Positions 37,798 to 48,347 of a DNA stretch of 64,000 nucleotides are shown here, one piece after another. The position numbers and the translations under genes are program-made. The notes under the pieces are model-generated. The model searched no databases, had not been told where the DNA came from, and was given only the letters and a program-made list of their open reading frames with translations. Position 1 is the first letter of the stretch, and each line of letters starts with the position of its first letter. The DNA lies in assembly GCF_020554845.1 (NCBI RefSeq), contig NZ_JAJCIA010000010.1, positions 1 through 64,000 on the forward strand. Reading direction: 5' to 3'. This DNA is from Blautia faecis. Its GTDB lineage: Bacteria; Bacillota; Clostridia; Lachnospirales; Lachnospiraceae.

Positions 37798-39254
37798 ACT
37801 TTCTTTCCTTTTCTCAGTTCTGGTATCCATTTTTTCCTTGTTGCAACCAATAATACAAACATCATTAAAGCCAACAAATATCTAGCAACTGCATTTTTAT
37901 ATACAGCAACCATAGACAATGCCACAATACTCGTACCTATAAGTATTGTCATTTGCAATTTTGTATTAAAATAATTTTTCATTTGTATCTCATTATCAAT
38001 ACATTCTTTTCTTGCTAATACAAAATATAAAATCATGACTATTAAATAGCTTACTAATGACGTATATCCACCAGCAACATATCCAAAAATCGGAATAAAA
38101 ATAGCATTTAAAATTATATTACACACTGCTGCAAATACTGACGCAAACAAAATAAATTTCGTCTTTTTATAATAGAACAAGATATTTACATATTGTTGAT
38201 ATATATACATAACAATAACACTAATTGCTAATGGTGGCATAACCCATATTGCCTCTAAATATTTTTTCCCTCCTAAAATCAAAATTATTTCTGGAGCCAT
38301 CACAATTTCCGCAATAGCGCAAAAAGCAACTATAATTGTACCGACTGTTATCAATTTACTTTTATCTTTCGACGAATCCTTTAATTTTAATTCCTTAAAC
38401 AGCCATGCCTGTAAAGATAAATTCAAGGCACCACTTATAACAAAGATGACCATGGCTGCACTATATGATACACTATATAAAGCAGCATCTTCATAACCAT
38501 CAATTTTTTGTATCATTAAACGATCCGAATGATTTAATAATATCATCGATAAGTAATATGGCATCAATGGCAAATTATATTTCAATGCATCTATTGCATA
38601 GTCTTTTTTCCATAATGTGGACGTACCTTTATAATTTGATATAAAAAACGGAATTGCAACCCCTAACTGGATTACTGTCCTTGTAGCTATAACATAAAAT
38701 ATAGGATTATCTAAATTAAGGAAAACGGTTAATGCACCAACGATAGGTCCGATAAGACCATATACAATTATTGCAAATAACATTTTCTTATATTGGTTAT
38801 CAACTCTTTGTCTTGATGACCACAATCCGAAACTGATAGTTCCTATAAAAGAACATATCATCAGTATACTTAACGGAGTACTTATTCCAGTAATATAATT
38901 AATGCCCTTGTGAAACATTAAATACATTAACGTCCAAATCACAATCAATACAATACTCAACGATTGCATAGTTGCTGTATATATTGTCCTATTTTCATCG
39001 TCCCTTACTAATCCTGCAACATAACCATTGCTGTATATTCTCAATGTTATAATAATCTCAAATATTTCTAGCCAGGACATAAATATACTATATATTCCAT
39101 ATTCCTCAGTAGCTAAGTAATGCGTCAGTATAATCATTACCAACCAAGGCGCAATTTTTTGTATTATATTTCCCACTGCATACCAAGACGCAGCTTTCAT
39201 TTCTACTGACATATCTCTATATTTTTTTATGATTTTTTTAAGAAAAAGTTTCAT
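37794..39254 (-). CDS. Wzx-type oligosaccharide flippase
   Basis: Multi-spanning transporter that flips undecaprenyl-linked repeat units. The 486-residue protein has 12-14 hydrophobic segments and the MATE-like/polysaccharide transport start (WYAVGNIIQKIAPWLVMIIL.HYLATEEYGIYSIF). Adjacent Wzy-type polymerase supports a Wzx/Wzy pathway. Confidence 0.85.
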   Translation of the reverse strand: MKLFLKKIIKKYRDMSVEMKAASWYAVGNIIQKIAPWLVMIILTHYLATEEYGIYSIFMSWLEIFEIIITLRIYSNGYVAGLVRDDENRTIYTATMQSLSIVLIVIWTLMYLMFHKGINYITGISTPLSILMICSFIGTISFGLWSSRQRVDNQYKKMLFAIIVYGLIGPIVGALTVFLNLDNPIFYVIATRTVIQLGVAIPFFISNYKGTSTLWKKDYAIDALKYNLPLMPYYLSMILLNHSDRLMIQKIDGYEDAALYSVSYSAAMVIFVISGALNLSLQAWLFKELKLKDSSKDKSKLITVGTIIVAFCAIAEIVMAPEIILILGGKKYLEAIWVMPPLAISVIVMYIYQQYVNILFYYKKTKFILFASVFAAVCNIILNAIFIPIFGYVAGGYTSLVSYLIVMILYFVLARKECIDNEIQMKNYFNTKLQMTILIGTSIVALSMVAVYKNAVARYLLALMMFVLLVATRKKWIPELRKGKKV

Positions 39255-39256
39255 AT

Positions 39257-40438
39257 CTAACTCACTTCTATTGACTGATAAATCTTGCTATTTCCAAAAA
39301 AGAAAATAGCAATAAAAATAGTTGATAAATAATGAATCCATATACTCGATCCTGTCATTCCAATGCCTATATAACATAGCAGCATAAAATACATAAATTT
39401 TTTACACTTTAAAGGTGCAATATACTTTATCGTTCTTGCACGAATCAATGTAATTCCAAGAATAATGATAGTTCCCCATATTCCGAAAAATGTCAAAAAT
39501 TGCAAAACAACATTATGCGCATAATAATATTCACCCGAAGTAATATATAGCGGAATTCCAAATCCTCCTGGCAAACCGACTCTACCTCTTATATACTCTA
39601 CACATGCCGTATAAATATAATCTCTGTTGGTCAAGTATATCTCATTGCTTTTTATTTGATTTATCAACAAAGTAACACTTCGAGATTGCATTCCATATTG
39701 TGCTAGTTTTTGGCTTACCCAATATAAAATATCTATTAAATTGTTTAGCAAAATATATGCCGATACTACCAGTCCTACAATAATTATTAATTTCTTCCAT
39801 AACTTTATTTTACCTGAATATACATATGCAAATAAAATCATGCACGCTGATATTACTGCAGACATACGTCCACCCAAAACAGCAGTCACAAGAATATTAA
39901 TGGCAACATTAATATATAACCATTTTCTTTTTTCAATTCCCTGAAGTACCATGTAAGAACCAATAAATACATTTGGTACACATATACTTGTAAATATTGA
40001 ATAATGCACTAGCCCTTGTTTAAGTAAGACAACTGCAACTAATACCAACGGTAAATTTAATTTAGAAAATTTCCACCATTTTTCAACAAATATTCTTAAA
40101 TCAAATATATTATTTGAAACACACAAACATGGAACTGCTATGCCAACCAACGCTTGTATACCTTCTATAAATACATAATACCGATAAGGCACTACTATAT
40201 AATTAATGATTATCGCAGAACAAAAGACAAACAAAAATATAAGCACACGTTTATTCATGCTCATTGTCGTTCCTATTGCTATTATCGCAAGCATCATATA
40301 AATTATATATTCATATAACGATGAAATTTTAAAAGTGTTTTCTAAAATATTCGCAAAGTATGGAACATAAATATATATCACCAATATAATTGCAAGTATT
40401 GTACTTTTCTGTTTTATATTTCTTTGTCCATTACTCAT
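39257..40438 (-). CDS. Wzy-type polysaccharide polymerase
   Basis: 393 residues, almost entirely hydrophobic segments (10-12), with a larger extracytoplasmic loop near residues 240-300 (SVTLLINQIKSNEIYLTNRDY, RGRVGLPGGFGIPLYITSG). This is typical of O-antigen ligase/polymerase family proteins, which join repeat units outside the membrane. Assignment rests on topology and position beside wzx. Confidence 0.78.
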   Translation of the reverse strand: MSNGQRNIKQKSTILAIILVIYIYVPYFANILENTFKISSLYEYIIYMMLAIIAIGTTMSMNKRVLIFLFVFCSAIIINYIVVPYRYYVFIEGIQALVGIAVPCLCVSNNIFDLRIFVEKWWKFSKLNLPLVLVAVVLLKQGLVHYSIFTSICVPNVFIGSYMVLQGIEKRKWLYINVAINILVTAVLGGRMSAVISACMILFAYVYSGKIKLWKKLIIIVGLVVSAYILLNNLIDILYWVSQKLAQYGMQSRSVTLLINQIKSNEIYLTNRDYIYTACVEYIRGRVGLPGGFGIPLYITSGEYYYAHNVVLQFLTFFGIWGTIIILGITLIRARTIKYIAPLKCKKFMYFMLLCYIGIGMTGSSIWIHYLSTIFIAIFFFGNSKIYQSIEVS

Positions 40439-40446
40439 ATTGCACC

Positions 40447-41556
40447 TTATTTCTTACGTTTTCTTATAACTTTATTATATATTTCTTTCCAGTCATATAA
40501 TGCCGTTTTAAAAAATATAAACGGATACTTTCTTTCATAACTATTCTTTTTCTTTTCATCCCATACTTCATTGTTATCAGCTAATTTTTGTGAAAATGCA
40601 TCTTTAACTTCTTTCGATAACCATTCTCTACCATCTTCACATACTCTGTTACGAATATCAGCGTATGTTGGTGTTTCTAATTCTGGAACTACTCCCAAGG
40701 TTAAAAATGCATGCCCATTATAACAATATGGCTGTCTGCAATGTTTTCCCACTGGATTAAAGATTATTGGTTGTTCAGGATTTTTAAATATATTTTGATT
40801 ACTAAGCTGTCCATAACATGGCTTAGCAGCCCCAGTTCCTAAATCAACGTACAAAGTCCAAGCTCCCGCATAACAAAAATCATCTATTTTTTTCTGAAAA
40901 ATATCCAATTTGAAATCAAACATTGTAGAATCAAATTTTCTCCAAACAGACTCATACTCTTTTCTTGACATAGATGTCAAAAGATCTTTTTTCTCAGTCA
41001 AATCATTTCGTCCTACTGTAATTTGACATGCTGCTCCTAGTTCTGATTTACAAAGATTTATAATTTCATCAATATCATCAATCAATCCATCATAAGGCAT
41101 TAACTCAACAGTAAACGAACATCCCTTTTCCCACATCTTTTTCACATTTGAAAAGTATCTATCTAGCCATCCTTTTTTCTTTAACTCTGCATAGTGGAAA
41201 GAGAATTTGAATTCCAAATGCTCTAACAAATTTCTTGGAAACTCAGCAATTTCATCAAATCGACTTGTCAATGTTCCATTTGTTACAACCTCTAAAAAAT
41301 GTCCTTGTAATAATAATTGGTAAATATATTGCGGCATTTCTTTCGGAATAAGAGTTTCTCCTCCTCCCGTTAGATTTATAATACAAGTGCCTCCTAACCT
41401 CTCTTTTGAAAGACATTTGCCAACATGCTCTGGAGTATATAAAAATTTAGCTGCTCCTTTTTCATTTTCTTTCAATGCTGAAATATAACAATATTCACAT
41501 TTAAGATTACAATTTTTAATTGGTACATTGATAACTAACAATCTTTTAATTTCCAT
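40447..41556 (-). CDS. Radical SAM protein in capsule cluster
   Basis: The [4Fe-4S]-binding CX3CX2C motif is at residues 16-23 (NCNLKCEYCYI) and the SAM-binding GGE is at LTGGGETLIP. Further cysteines near the end (FCYAGAWTLYVDLG, KPCYGQ, CRQPYCYNGHAF) suggest a second, SPASM/twitch-like cluster. Substrate unknown. Location between wzy and a pyruvyl transferase suggests action on a nucleotide- or lipid-linked sugar or on a peptide linked to capsule assembly; this is inference. It is not a recognisable PQQ or lasso peptide enzyme and there is no small precursor ORF beside it. Confidence 0.8.
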   Translation of the reverse strand: MEIKRLLVINVPIKNCNLKCEYCYISALKENEKGAAKFLYTPEHVGKCLSKERLGGTCIINLTGGGETLIPKEMPQYIYQLLLQGHFLEVVTNGTLTSRFDEIAEFPRNLLEHLEFKFSFHYAELKKKGWLDRYFSNVKKMWEKGCSFTVELMPYDGLIDDIDEIINLCKSELGAACQITVGRNDLTEKKDLLTSMSRKEYESVWRKFDSTMFDFKLDIFQKKIDDFCYAGAWTLYVDLGTGAAKPCYGQLSNQNIFKNPEQPIIFNPVGKHCRQPYCYNGHAFLTLGVVPELETPTYADIRNRVCEDGREWLSKEVKDAFSQKLADNNEVWDEKKKNSYERKYPFIFFKTALYDWKEIYNKVIRKRKK

Positions 41557-41558
41557 AC

Positions 41559-42608
41559 TTAATCCTTTCGTATTACGTCTGCCATTTCTTCAAAATAGTT
41601 TAGCAATTTTTCTCTATCATATTTTTTATGTTCCCATATAGTTGTTCTCTTTAATTTTTCAAGCACTTCACTTAACGAATTAGCTCTTACAATCATATTT
41701 GTATCATCAAGCCAATCTGCCACTCCAAAAACTTTACCAGTTTTATTATTTAAAACAATGCATGGAGTCCCATTTAATACAGAAAACAGCATTGCATGTA
41801 AACGATCTGTTATAGTAATTTCTGCATTTTCAAAAGTTTCCCACGACTTTTGCAACTCACTTATTCGCTTTCTTAAAACAACTGGCGATTTTATAACAGT
41901 ACTAACTTTTCTAATATTATAATTTTGTTTTATTTTTTCATAGAAATCATCAATATTTTCTTGCTCGGATTCGCAATCCTCTCGAATACATACATTTATC
42001 ACTTTCTCATATCCAGTACATTTTTCCTTTGTTATCATATTTTTCCCATACAAAACCATATCTGGTACTAAATATACATCCGAGTTTCCTGTAAATTCAA
42101 ATTTTTGTTTTATAAAATTGTAAGACTTCCTTTCTCTTACAAAAATATGTAAATTACTATGTTTTTTTAATATTTCATTTGTTATTCTGTATTCCCTCTC
42201 TCCCAGTTCGTCTGAAGTATAATATACTGTTTGTGGAAGAATAATAATTTTATTATTGGGATAGTTCTGCACAATCTCACGTATAACACATTCATTATGT
42301 ATCCATAAGTTCCCCATCCATCCACCACCCGAAATTACAACTAAATCTTCAGGTGTTACTGTATTTTTTATTATTTCTTTTTGTGTATGATACATAGGCA
42401 TCAATATTTCAAAATATTCATAGTCCGGGAAAAAATCCTCAAAAAAATATTGTTCTTGGATTGCGATTGCATGATCCCCCAAATTACCATGCATAGGTGT
42501 TCCAAATAAAAAAATCTTTTTATTTTTATTTGATTTTAATTTTTTTATTGCCGAACGCCATCCAGGATAAGCTACTGACAGTTTAATTTGTTCTTTTAAA
42601 ATATTCAT
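41559..42608 (-). CDS. Polysaccharide pyruvyl transferase family protein
   Basis: Probably adds a pyruvyl ketal to a sugar (CsaB/EpsO family). Start at 42608 follows GAGGGATATA and overlaps the preceding GT2 gene by 26 nt. The 350-residue protein shows LFGTPMHGNLGDHAIAIQEQ near the N-terminus, VVISGGGWMGN and TDRLHAMLFSVLNGTPCIVL, all classic for the family. The modification would give the polymer a negative charge. Confidence 0.88.
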   Translation of the reverse strand: MNILKEQIKLSVAYPGWRSAIKKLKSNKNKKIFLFGTPMHGNLGDHAIAIQEQYFFEDFFPDYEYFEILMPMYHTQKEIIKNTVTPEDLVVISGGGWMGNLWIHNECVIREIVQNYPNNKIIILPQTVYYTSDELGEREYRITNEILKKHSNLHIFVRERKSYNFIKQKFEFTGNSDVYLVPDMVLYGKNMITKEKCTGYEKVINVCIREDCESEQENIDDFYEKIKQNYNIRKVSTVIKSPVVLRKRISELQKSWETFENAEITITDRLHAMLFSVLNGTPCIVLNNKTGKVFGVADWLDDTNMIVRANSLSEVLEKLKRTTIWEHKKYDREKLLNYFEEMADVIRKD

Positions 42609-43362
42609 TATATCCCTCAAAAAAGTATTTAAAATTATTTTCTTTTTTTAACATCAAATCTCTAAGTAAAACTAATAAACAAATAAATATATTAAAATTC
42701 TTTCCATAAATTGCCCCTTTAGCAATAATTTGTTTGTTGCTACTACCATTTTCTTTCTTTTTATGATAAACCGTTACCTCTGGTATATAAAAGATTGCAT
42801 TTTTTTCATAATTACTTAAAAGGAAATCCACTTCTTCTCCACAAACAAATTCGCTTCCCAAACCTAACCGTTCATCAAATTTTTTATTCAGCACTAAATC
42901 TTTCTTGAATGCAACTTCAATAGACGATTTTGACATGAGCTGTAATTTGTTTCTTACATACTCTTCGTTGGAAGTATAATTTTTATATGGAATATTTTTT
43001 TCCGGATCAAAAATCTGTGATAATACAATTTTAGCACATTGTCTTTTTTTAAATGCATTTACAATAATTTCAAATGCATTTGCAGGATACCAACAATCAT
43101 CATCGGATAATACTACTATCTCGCCTAATGCCTGCTCTAATCCTCTATTTCTAGCTCGTGATAATCCTTTTACACTCATTTCAATTTGCTTTATATCCAA
43201 ATTACTATATTTACAAATTATATCTTTTACAATTTCATGATTATCCTGTGTTACAAATATAATTTCAAAGTCTTTATATGACTGTTTTTCCAGTGTTTCT
43301 AATAATCGTCTAATTTCCTTTTCTCTTGTTCCTAACGTAGGAACTAATACTGATATTTTCAT
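42583..43362 (-). CDS. Glycosyltransferase family 2
   Basis: GT-A fold enzyme of 259 residues with ISVLVPTLGTREKEIRRLL at the start and the metal-binding VLSDDDCWYPANAF (about residue 88). Lacks long membrane segments apart from a hydrophobic patch near the end (NIFICLLVLLRDLML). Sugar specificity cannot be told. Confidence 0.88.
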   Translation of the reverse strand: MKISVLVPTLGTREKEIRRLLETLEKQSYKDFEIIFVTQDNHEIVKDIICKYSNLDIKQIEMSVKGLSRARNRGLEQALGEIVVLSDDDCWYPANAFEIIVNAFKKRQCAKIVLSQIFDPEKNIPYKNYTSNEEYVRNKLQLMSKSSIEVAFKKDLVLNKKFDERLGLGSEFVCGEEVDFLLSNYEKNAIFYIPEVTVYHKKKENGSSNKQIIAKGAIYGKNFNIFICLLVLLRDLMLKKENNFKYFFEGYNEYFKRTN

Positions 43363-43372
43363 ATTTATTTCC

Positions 43373-44125
43373 TTACTTAATTTTTAGCAATTTAATCACA
43401 CACCAATATGCAATATGAAAAACACTTCTAACTATACTAAGATGTTCTATATTTCTATATAAAATCCAATGATATTTAATCACTTTGAATTTATTACTTG
43501 AAATAGAATTCTGTCTTATTCGATATTTCATAAGCACCGATTTCATACCATAAATGTACTTTTCTTTTTTTAACATTCGAAGCCACAAAGCATCATCGTT
43601 TCGTTTTCTAATATTAGGTACTTCAAATTTTCCCATCTTTTCTACGTTGTACATAACCGTAGAATTTCCTACCGGGCAATCTAAAAGCACTCGATTATAA
43701 TCAGCCTTTGGTACTGTCTTTATAATTTTATTTAATGATTTCCCATTTTCATCAATTTGTTCATACGCTGTACAAGAAAATGCAACATCATGCTTTTTCA
43801 TAAATGCTAATTGCTTTTTCAATTTTTCTTCTGGCCAAATATCATCAGAATCCAAAAAAGCCATATATTCCCCATTTGCCAATTCCATTGCTTTTGTTCT
43901 TGCAACGGCAGCTCCAGAATTATTTTCTAAACAAAAATATTTTATTCTACTATCTTCTTTTATATATTTATCGACAATTTCTTTTGTATTGTCTGTCGAG
44001 CAATCATCAACAATAATCATTTCCCATTGCTGATACGTTTGTGCCTGAACAGATTCAATTGTTTCCCCTATAAACTTCGCACAATTATATGTCGGCGTAA
44101 TAACTGATACTAATCCTTTTTCCAT
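43373..44125 (-). CDS. Glycosyltransferase family 2
   Basis: GT-A enzyme of 250 residues: LVSVITPTYNCAKFIGETIE, MIIVDDCSTDNTKEIV and DXD-type FLDSDDIWPEEKL. ATG at 44125 chosen over a GTG two codons upstream; GGGAG is close. Members of this subfamily often add the second sugar of a repeat unit. It lies directly after the initiating transferase. Confidence 0.9.
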   Translation of the reverse strand: MEKGLVSVITPTYNCAKFIGETIESVQAQTYQQWEMIIVDDCSTDNTKEIVDKYIKEDSRIKYFCLENNSGAAVARTKAMELANGEYMAFLDSDDIWPEEKLKKQLAFMKKHDVAFSCTAYEQIDENGKSLNKIIKTVPKADYNRVLLDCPVGNSTVMYNVEKMGKFEVPNIRKRNDDALWLRMLKKEKYIYGMKSVLMKYRIRQNSISSNKFKVIKYHWILYRNIEHLSIVRSVFHIAYWCVIKLLKIK

Positions 44126-44134
44126 ACACACTCC

Positions 44135-44818
44135 CTACCTAATCACTGCAAAAACTGTTTTTATCATTGTTCCTATATCATGTATAAAACTAAATTTTCT
44201 AATACTTTCAAGATTGTATTTCATCTTCTCAGGAAGAACCTTTTCTACATATACTTTGTCCACATCGTCTGCTTTATCCAATAACTCTGCTTCATCTTTA
44301 TATTTTATACTCGCCTCAGATGTAACTCCCGCCGGTAATAACAACGTAGCATACATTTCTGGTGTATACTTCTTTACATAATGCGTACTTTCCGGTCTGG
44401 TTCCTACAAGCGTCATATCGCCTAAAATAATATTTATTAACTGCGGCAATTCATCCAAACGATATTTACGAAGTTTTTCGCCTACCTTTGTAACTCTACT
44501 GTCATTGGATACGGTAACCTGGGTGCCAATTTTATCTGCATTAGCAACCATTGTTCGGAATTTAAATATTTTAAATTTTCTTCCATATTGTGTAACACGC
44601 TCCTGACGATAAAACACTCCTCCTTTAGAATCTCTTACAATCATAATTGAAATAGTAATTAATACAGGAGAAAATGTTACGAGCATAACAGATGCAGCAA
44701 ATACATCAAATCCTCTTTTTAAAGCCAAACTAATTTTTTTCTTTTTTAAACTGTCATAATATGGACGAACTTCCTCCGTCTGCATAAATTTTGGTAATTT
44801 CTCCCATTCTCGTAACAT
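44135..44818 (-). CDS. Initiating sugar-1-phosphate transferase (PglC-like)
   Basis: Monotopic phosphoglycosyl transferase of 227 residues that loads a sugar-1-phosphate on undecaprenyl phosphate. The re-entrant helix (FDVFAASVMLVTFSPVLITI), RQERVTQYGRKFKIFKFRTM, and DELPQLINIILGDMTLVGTRPE are intact, unlike the truncated homologue at 48713-49177. Partner aminotransferase and dehydratase genes lie upstream. Confidence 0.92.
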   Translation of the reverse strand: MLREWEKLPKFMQTEEVRPYYDSLKKKKISLALKRGFDVFAASVMLVTFSPVLITISIMIVRDSKGGVFYRQERVTQYGRKFKIFKFRTMVANADKIGTQVTVSNDSRVTKVGEKLRKYRLDELPQLINIILGDMTLVGTRPESTHYVKKYTPEMYATLLLPAGVTSEASIKYKDEAELLDKADDVDKVYVEKVLPEKMKYNLESIRKFSFIHDIGTMIKTVFAVIR

Positions 44819-44845
44819 CTGTATCTCCTATTTCTTCTATCACAT

Positions 44846-46048
44846 TTAAATATATTCTTTCACGATTCTACTAAACTGCTCGATCACATAATCCACTTCT
44901 TCATCTGTAAGTTTTGTATGAAGCGGTAAAGTAATCTCATTTTCAAATCTCTTATATGCATTAGGATAATCTTTAATATCAAATCCCATATTTTTGTATG
45001 CAGTCATCATTGGCAACGGCTTATAATGCACATTGCAGGCAACGCCTGATTCTGCCATTTTCACAATAATCTCATGCCTCTGCTCCAACGTAATTCCCGG
45101 AACTCTTGTTATATACAAATGACCAGATGACTGGTGGTTTTCTGTATAGTGATTTAATACCTCTATTCCGATTGGCTTAAATGCTGCATCATATTTTCCT
45201 ATGATTTCTTTTCGACGTTCAAGCAAACCTTTATATCTCTTCATCTGTGCCAGTCCGATTCCAGCTACAACATCAGTCATATTACATTTAAACCAAGGTC
45301 CAATGATGTCATACTCCCATGCCCCAAGCTGCGTTTTCGCAAGTGCATCTTTTGACTGACCATGAAGTGATAACAACTGATACTGATGATAAATTTCTTC
45401 GTTATCAATTCCATCAATATCTTTCCAAACAGCAGCACCACCTTCTGCAGTTGTAAAATTCTTAACTGCATGGAAGCTGAAATTTGAAAAATCTGCAATA
45501 CTTCCAACTGGTTTCTCTTTCCAGGTTGCACCAAAAGCATGTGCTGCATCTGCCATAACAATCACTCTGCCGATGCTTTCCTGTATTTTATTTGCCGGAT
45601 GGAATAAGCCTTTCTTACGTTCTACAATAGAAAAAATCCTATCATAATCACATGGCACTCCACCGAGATCTACTGGAATAATTACTTTTGTTTTTTCAGT
45701 AATCGCATTTTCCAACTGCTCATAATCCATTTCAAGAGAATCTCTCTGAGTATCAATTAAAATAAGTTTTGCCCCTACATGGCATACTACAGACGCACTT
45801 GCAGTATATGTATACGCACATGTAATGACTTCATCGCCTTCTTTAACTCCTAATAAGCGCAAAGTCATTTCTGCACAAGCTGTCTGCGAATTAAGACAAA
45901 CTGCACGATTTACTCCACATAAATCTGCAACCTCTCGCTCTAATTCTTTTGTCTTAGGCCCAGTTGTAATCCATCCAGATCTTAATGCTTCTGACACCTG
46001 TTCAATTTCTTTTTCTGTTATATCTGGCGGTGAAAATGGAATCTTCAT
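44846..46048 (-). CDS. DegT/DnrJ/EryC1 aminotransferase (PglE-like), copy B
   Basis: PLP enzyme that aminates a 4-keto-6-deoxy nucleotide sugar. Start at 46048 (MKIPFSPPDITEKEI) follows AAGGAG. The 400-residue protein has the PLP lysine in SFHAVKNFTTAEGGAA and the family block CAYTYTASASVV. It is almost the same protein as the copy at 49194-50402, pointing to recent duplication. Confidence 0.93.
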   Translation of the reverse strand: MKIPFSPPDITEKEIEQVSEALRSGWITTGPKTKELEREVADLCGVNRAVCLNSQTACAEMTLRLLGVKEGDEVITCAYTYTASASVVCHVGAKLILIDTQRDSLEMDYEQLENAITEKTKVIIPVDLGGVPCDYDRIFSIVERKKGLFHPANKIQESIGRVIVMADAAHAFGATWKEKPVGSIADFSNFSFHAVKNFTTAEGGAAVWKDIDGIDNEEIYHQYQLLSLHGQSKDALAKTQLGAWEYDIIGPWFKCNMTDVVAGIGLAQMKRYKGLLERRKEIIGKYDAAFKPIGIEVLNHYTENHQSSGHLYITRVPGITLEQRHEIIVKMAESGVACNVHYKPLPMMTAYKNMGFDIKDYPNAYKRFENEITLPLHTKLTDEEVDYVIEQFSRIVKEYI

Positions 46049-46082
46049 AATATTGTTTTCTCCTTTTATCTGACTGATTATT

Positions 46083-46346
46083 TTAGAAAAATCCTGGCTC
46101 AACACCCGTTCTTCCTACCTCTTCTTTTACCCAATCTGCATTCAGATCATTTTTAACTATTTCATTCTTTTTCAAATAAAGAACAATTTTGCTATCTCTT
46201 GCCTCAATAGCACTAACAATCATTTCAGCATCCAATAGATTCTCTGGAATTGCATCAACATTTGCATATTCCTGTTCGCCCTCTTCTGTTGCCAAAATAA
46301 TAGAACCTTTAATTTTGTCTAATATTGATTTTGTTTCGTAATGCAT
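46083..46346 (-). CDS. Hypothetical small protein inside Pgl module B
   Basis: Unrecognised 87-residue protein (MHYETKSILDKIKGSIILA ... VGRTGVEPGFF) with a good ribosome site (GGAAGGACGCAT). It is soluble and acidic. It sits between the pglF fragment and pglE copy B and is absent from module A. Confidence 0.5.
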   Translation of the reverse strand: MHYETKSILDKIKGSIILATEEGEQEYANVDAIPENLLDAEMIVSAIEARDSKIVLYLKKNEIVKNDLNADWVKEEVGRTGVEPGFF

Positions 46347-46391
46347 ATGCGTCCTTCCCGTATTTTTGTAAAAATACAATCTTGTTATATT

Positions 46392-48347
46392 TTATATAGC
46401 TACTGCTTCTTCCCTTTCAGGCTCGCTCTTTTTTTGATGTACGGCAAATTCAGCAGCTCGATTAACTTCTTCCGGCTTTTTAAATGTTGGTACAGCTTTT
46501 CTTAATACTTCTCTTGCCTGTGAATCATCTCCTGTTTCACAAACTTCTCTAAGCATATTCAGACGAGTATTAATTTCTTCCGCACTTAATGCTGAATCAC
46601 GCTCAATAAATATCATACTGTTACTTGTTTTATCTAATTCTTCTGTTTTAACCAACAATTCTTCATATAACTTTTCTCCCGGTCTTAATCCGGTTTCCAC
46701 AATTTCAATTCCCTATACACCAGACAATCGAATCATATTCTCTGCCAAATCCATTATTTTTACAGGCTGTCCCATATCCAATACGAAAAGCTCTCCATTA
46801 TTTGCCATAGCACCACTTTGAAGTACAAGCTGTGATGCTTCTGGGATAGTCATAAAATATCGGATAATTCGCTTATCAGTAACTGTAACCGGTCCTCCAT
46901 TAGCTATCTGACGTTTAAATAACGGAATAACTGAACCCGCACTACCTAATACATTTCCAAAACGTGTCGCACTGTACTTCACTTTTCCATGCGTACTGGC
47001 ACTCTGTACAATCATTTCGCACATTCTCTTGGTAGCCCCCATAACATTCGTAGGATTAACCGCTTTGTCCGTTGACACCATCATGAAACGTTCCGCTTCA
47101 TATTTTTCACAAAGTTCTACCAGATTCTGTGTTCCAAATACATTGTTATAGATGGCTTCGATACAGTTATGTTCCATTAAAGGCACATGCTTATGTGCTG
47201 CTGCATTAATTACAATCTGTGGATGATACTTAGCAAATACACGTTCCAGTGCTTTCTTGTGTGTAATAGAACAAATTTCAATCTGAAGATTTAAAGTATT
47301 TCCATATGCAATTTTTAATTCTTGCTGAACATCGTATGCGCCATTTTCATAAATATCCAAAATAACAATCTGTTTCGGTTGCATCTTTGCCAACTGACGA
47401 CACAGCTCCGATCCAATGGAACCGCCACCACCTGTAATCAAAACAACTTTGCCTTTGTAATATTCATTTGTATGCTCATCAGATACCACCAATGGCTTTC
47501 TGAACAGTAATTCCTCAATATCAAATTCTCTTAAATGTCGCTTTCCTCCTGCCGCATAAACAGTCGGATAATCATAAACTTTTAATTTATATCCAGCATT
47601 TTTATAGTATTCATATAATGTTTTCTTCTTTTCTGCATCCATTGACGGTATAGCAAATACAATTTCCTGTACTTCATACTCATTCAATTTTCTAAATGTT
47701 GCTTCATCTTCTGACCATACCGGTAATCCCTGAATTTCACGACCTACTTTATTTTCATTAATATCAATAAAACATCTCGGAATGTATGCCGCTTCATCAC
47801 TATTCAGAAGATCTTCCGCAAAACTTACTCCTACACGTCCAGCTCCAATTATTGCTATTTTTATTTTCTGGACTTCTTTATCATTTCCTTTCTTTACTCT
47901 ACCGAATGTGTATAATAAGGAAGCTAAAAATCTCCCCTGCTTCGTTTCCTGATTGCTACATTTATATGCATATCTGTACATCATCCTTAACGCCAATGCG
48001 CCTAAGAGATTTATACTGATCAAACACAGCATTCTCGCAAATGTAATTTTCTCAACTGGAAGAACCAGTTCTAAAATCAAATAGACAAAAAATGCTATTG
48101 CATCTGTATATAACAGTCGAATATAACACTGAATACCGCCATATCTCCAAATCTGTCCATATACATTTCCAATCAATCTAATTGAAAATACACATAACAG
48201 TGCAAGAACCATCTGTTGCAACATACCTGAAATGGAAAGTTTATCATTTCCACCATAAAGTCCTAAAAGCAACACCGCTGATAATTCATACACAAGCAAA
48301 TCATATACAACCAGCATCCATCGAACATTACGCTTCTTATATTTCAT
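46392..48347 (-). pseudogene. PglF-like nucleotide-sugar dehydratase split by an amber codon
   Basis: Membrane-anchored UDP-sugar 4,6-dehydratase of the CapD/PglF family: four N-terminal helices, a first Rossmann domain (IAIIGAGRVGVSFAEDLL) and the catalytic SDR domain (VLITGGGGSIGSELCRQLAK, STDKAVNPTNVMGATKRM). Reading ends at TAG (46713-46715) after NMIRLSGV. The frame continues without shift as GIEIVETGLRPGEKLYEELL and 90 more residues, ending at 46392. Compared with the intact homologue, about three residues are missing at the same place. The protein would lose its conserved C-terminal GLRPGEKLYEE block and is probably inactive. Confidence 0.85.

Noticed and set aside
46713..46715. Programmed read-through or pyrrolysine at the amber codon
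   Set aside because: No pyl genes or suppressor seen in the window, and the codon lies in a duplicated, decaying module; a nonsense mutation is simpler. The Sec machinery nearby reads UGA, not UAG.
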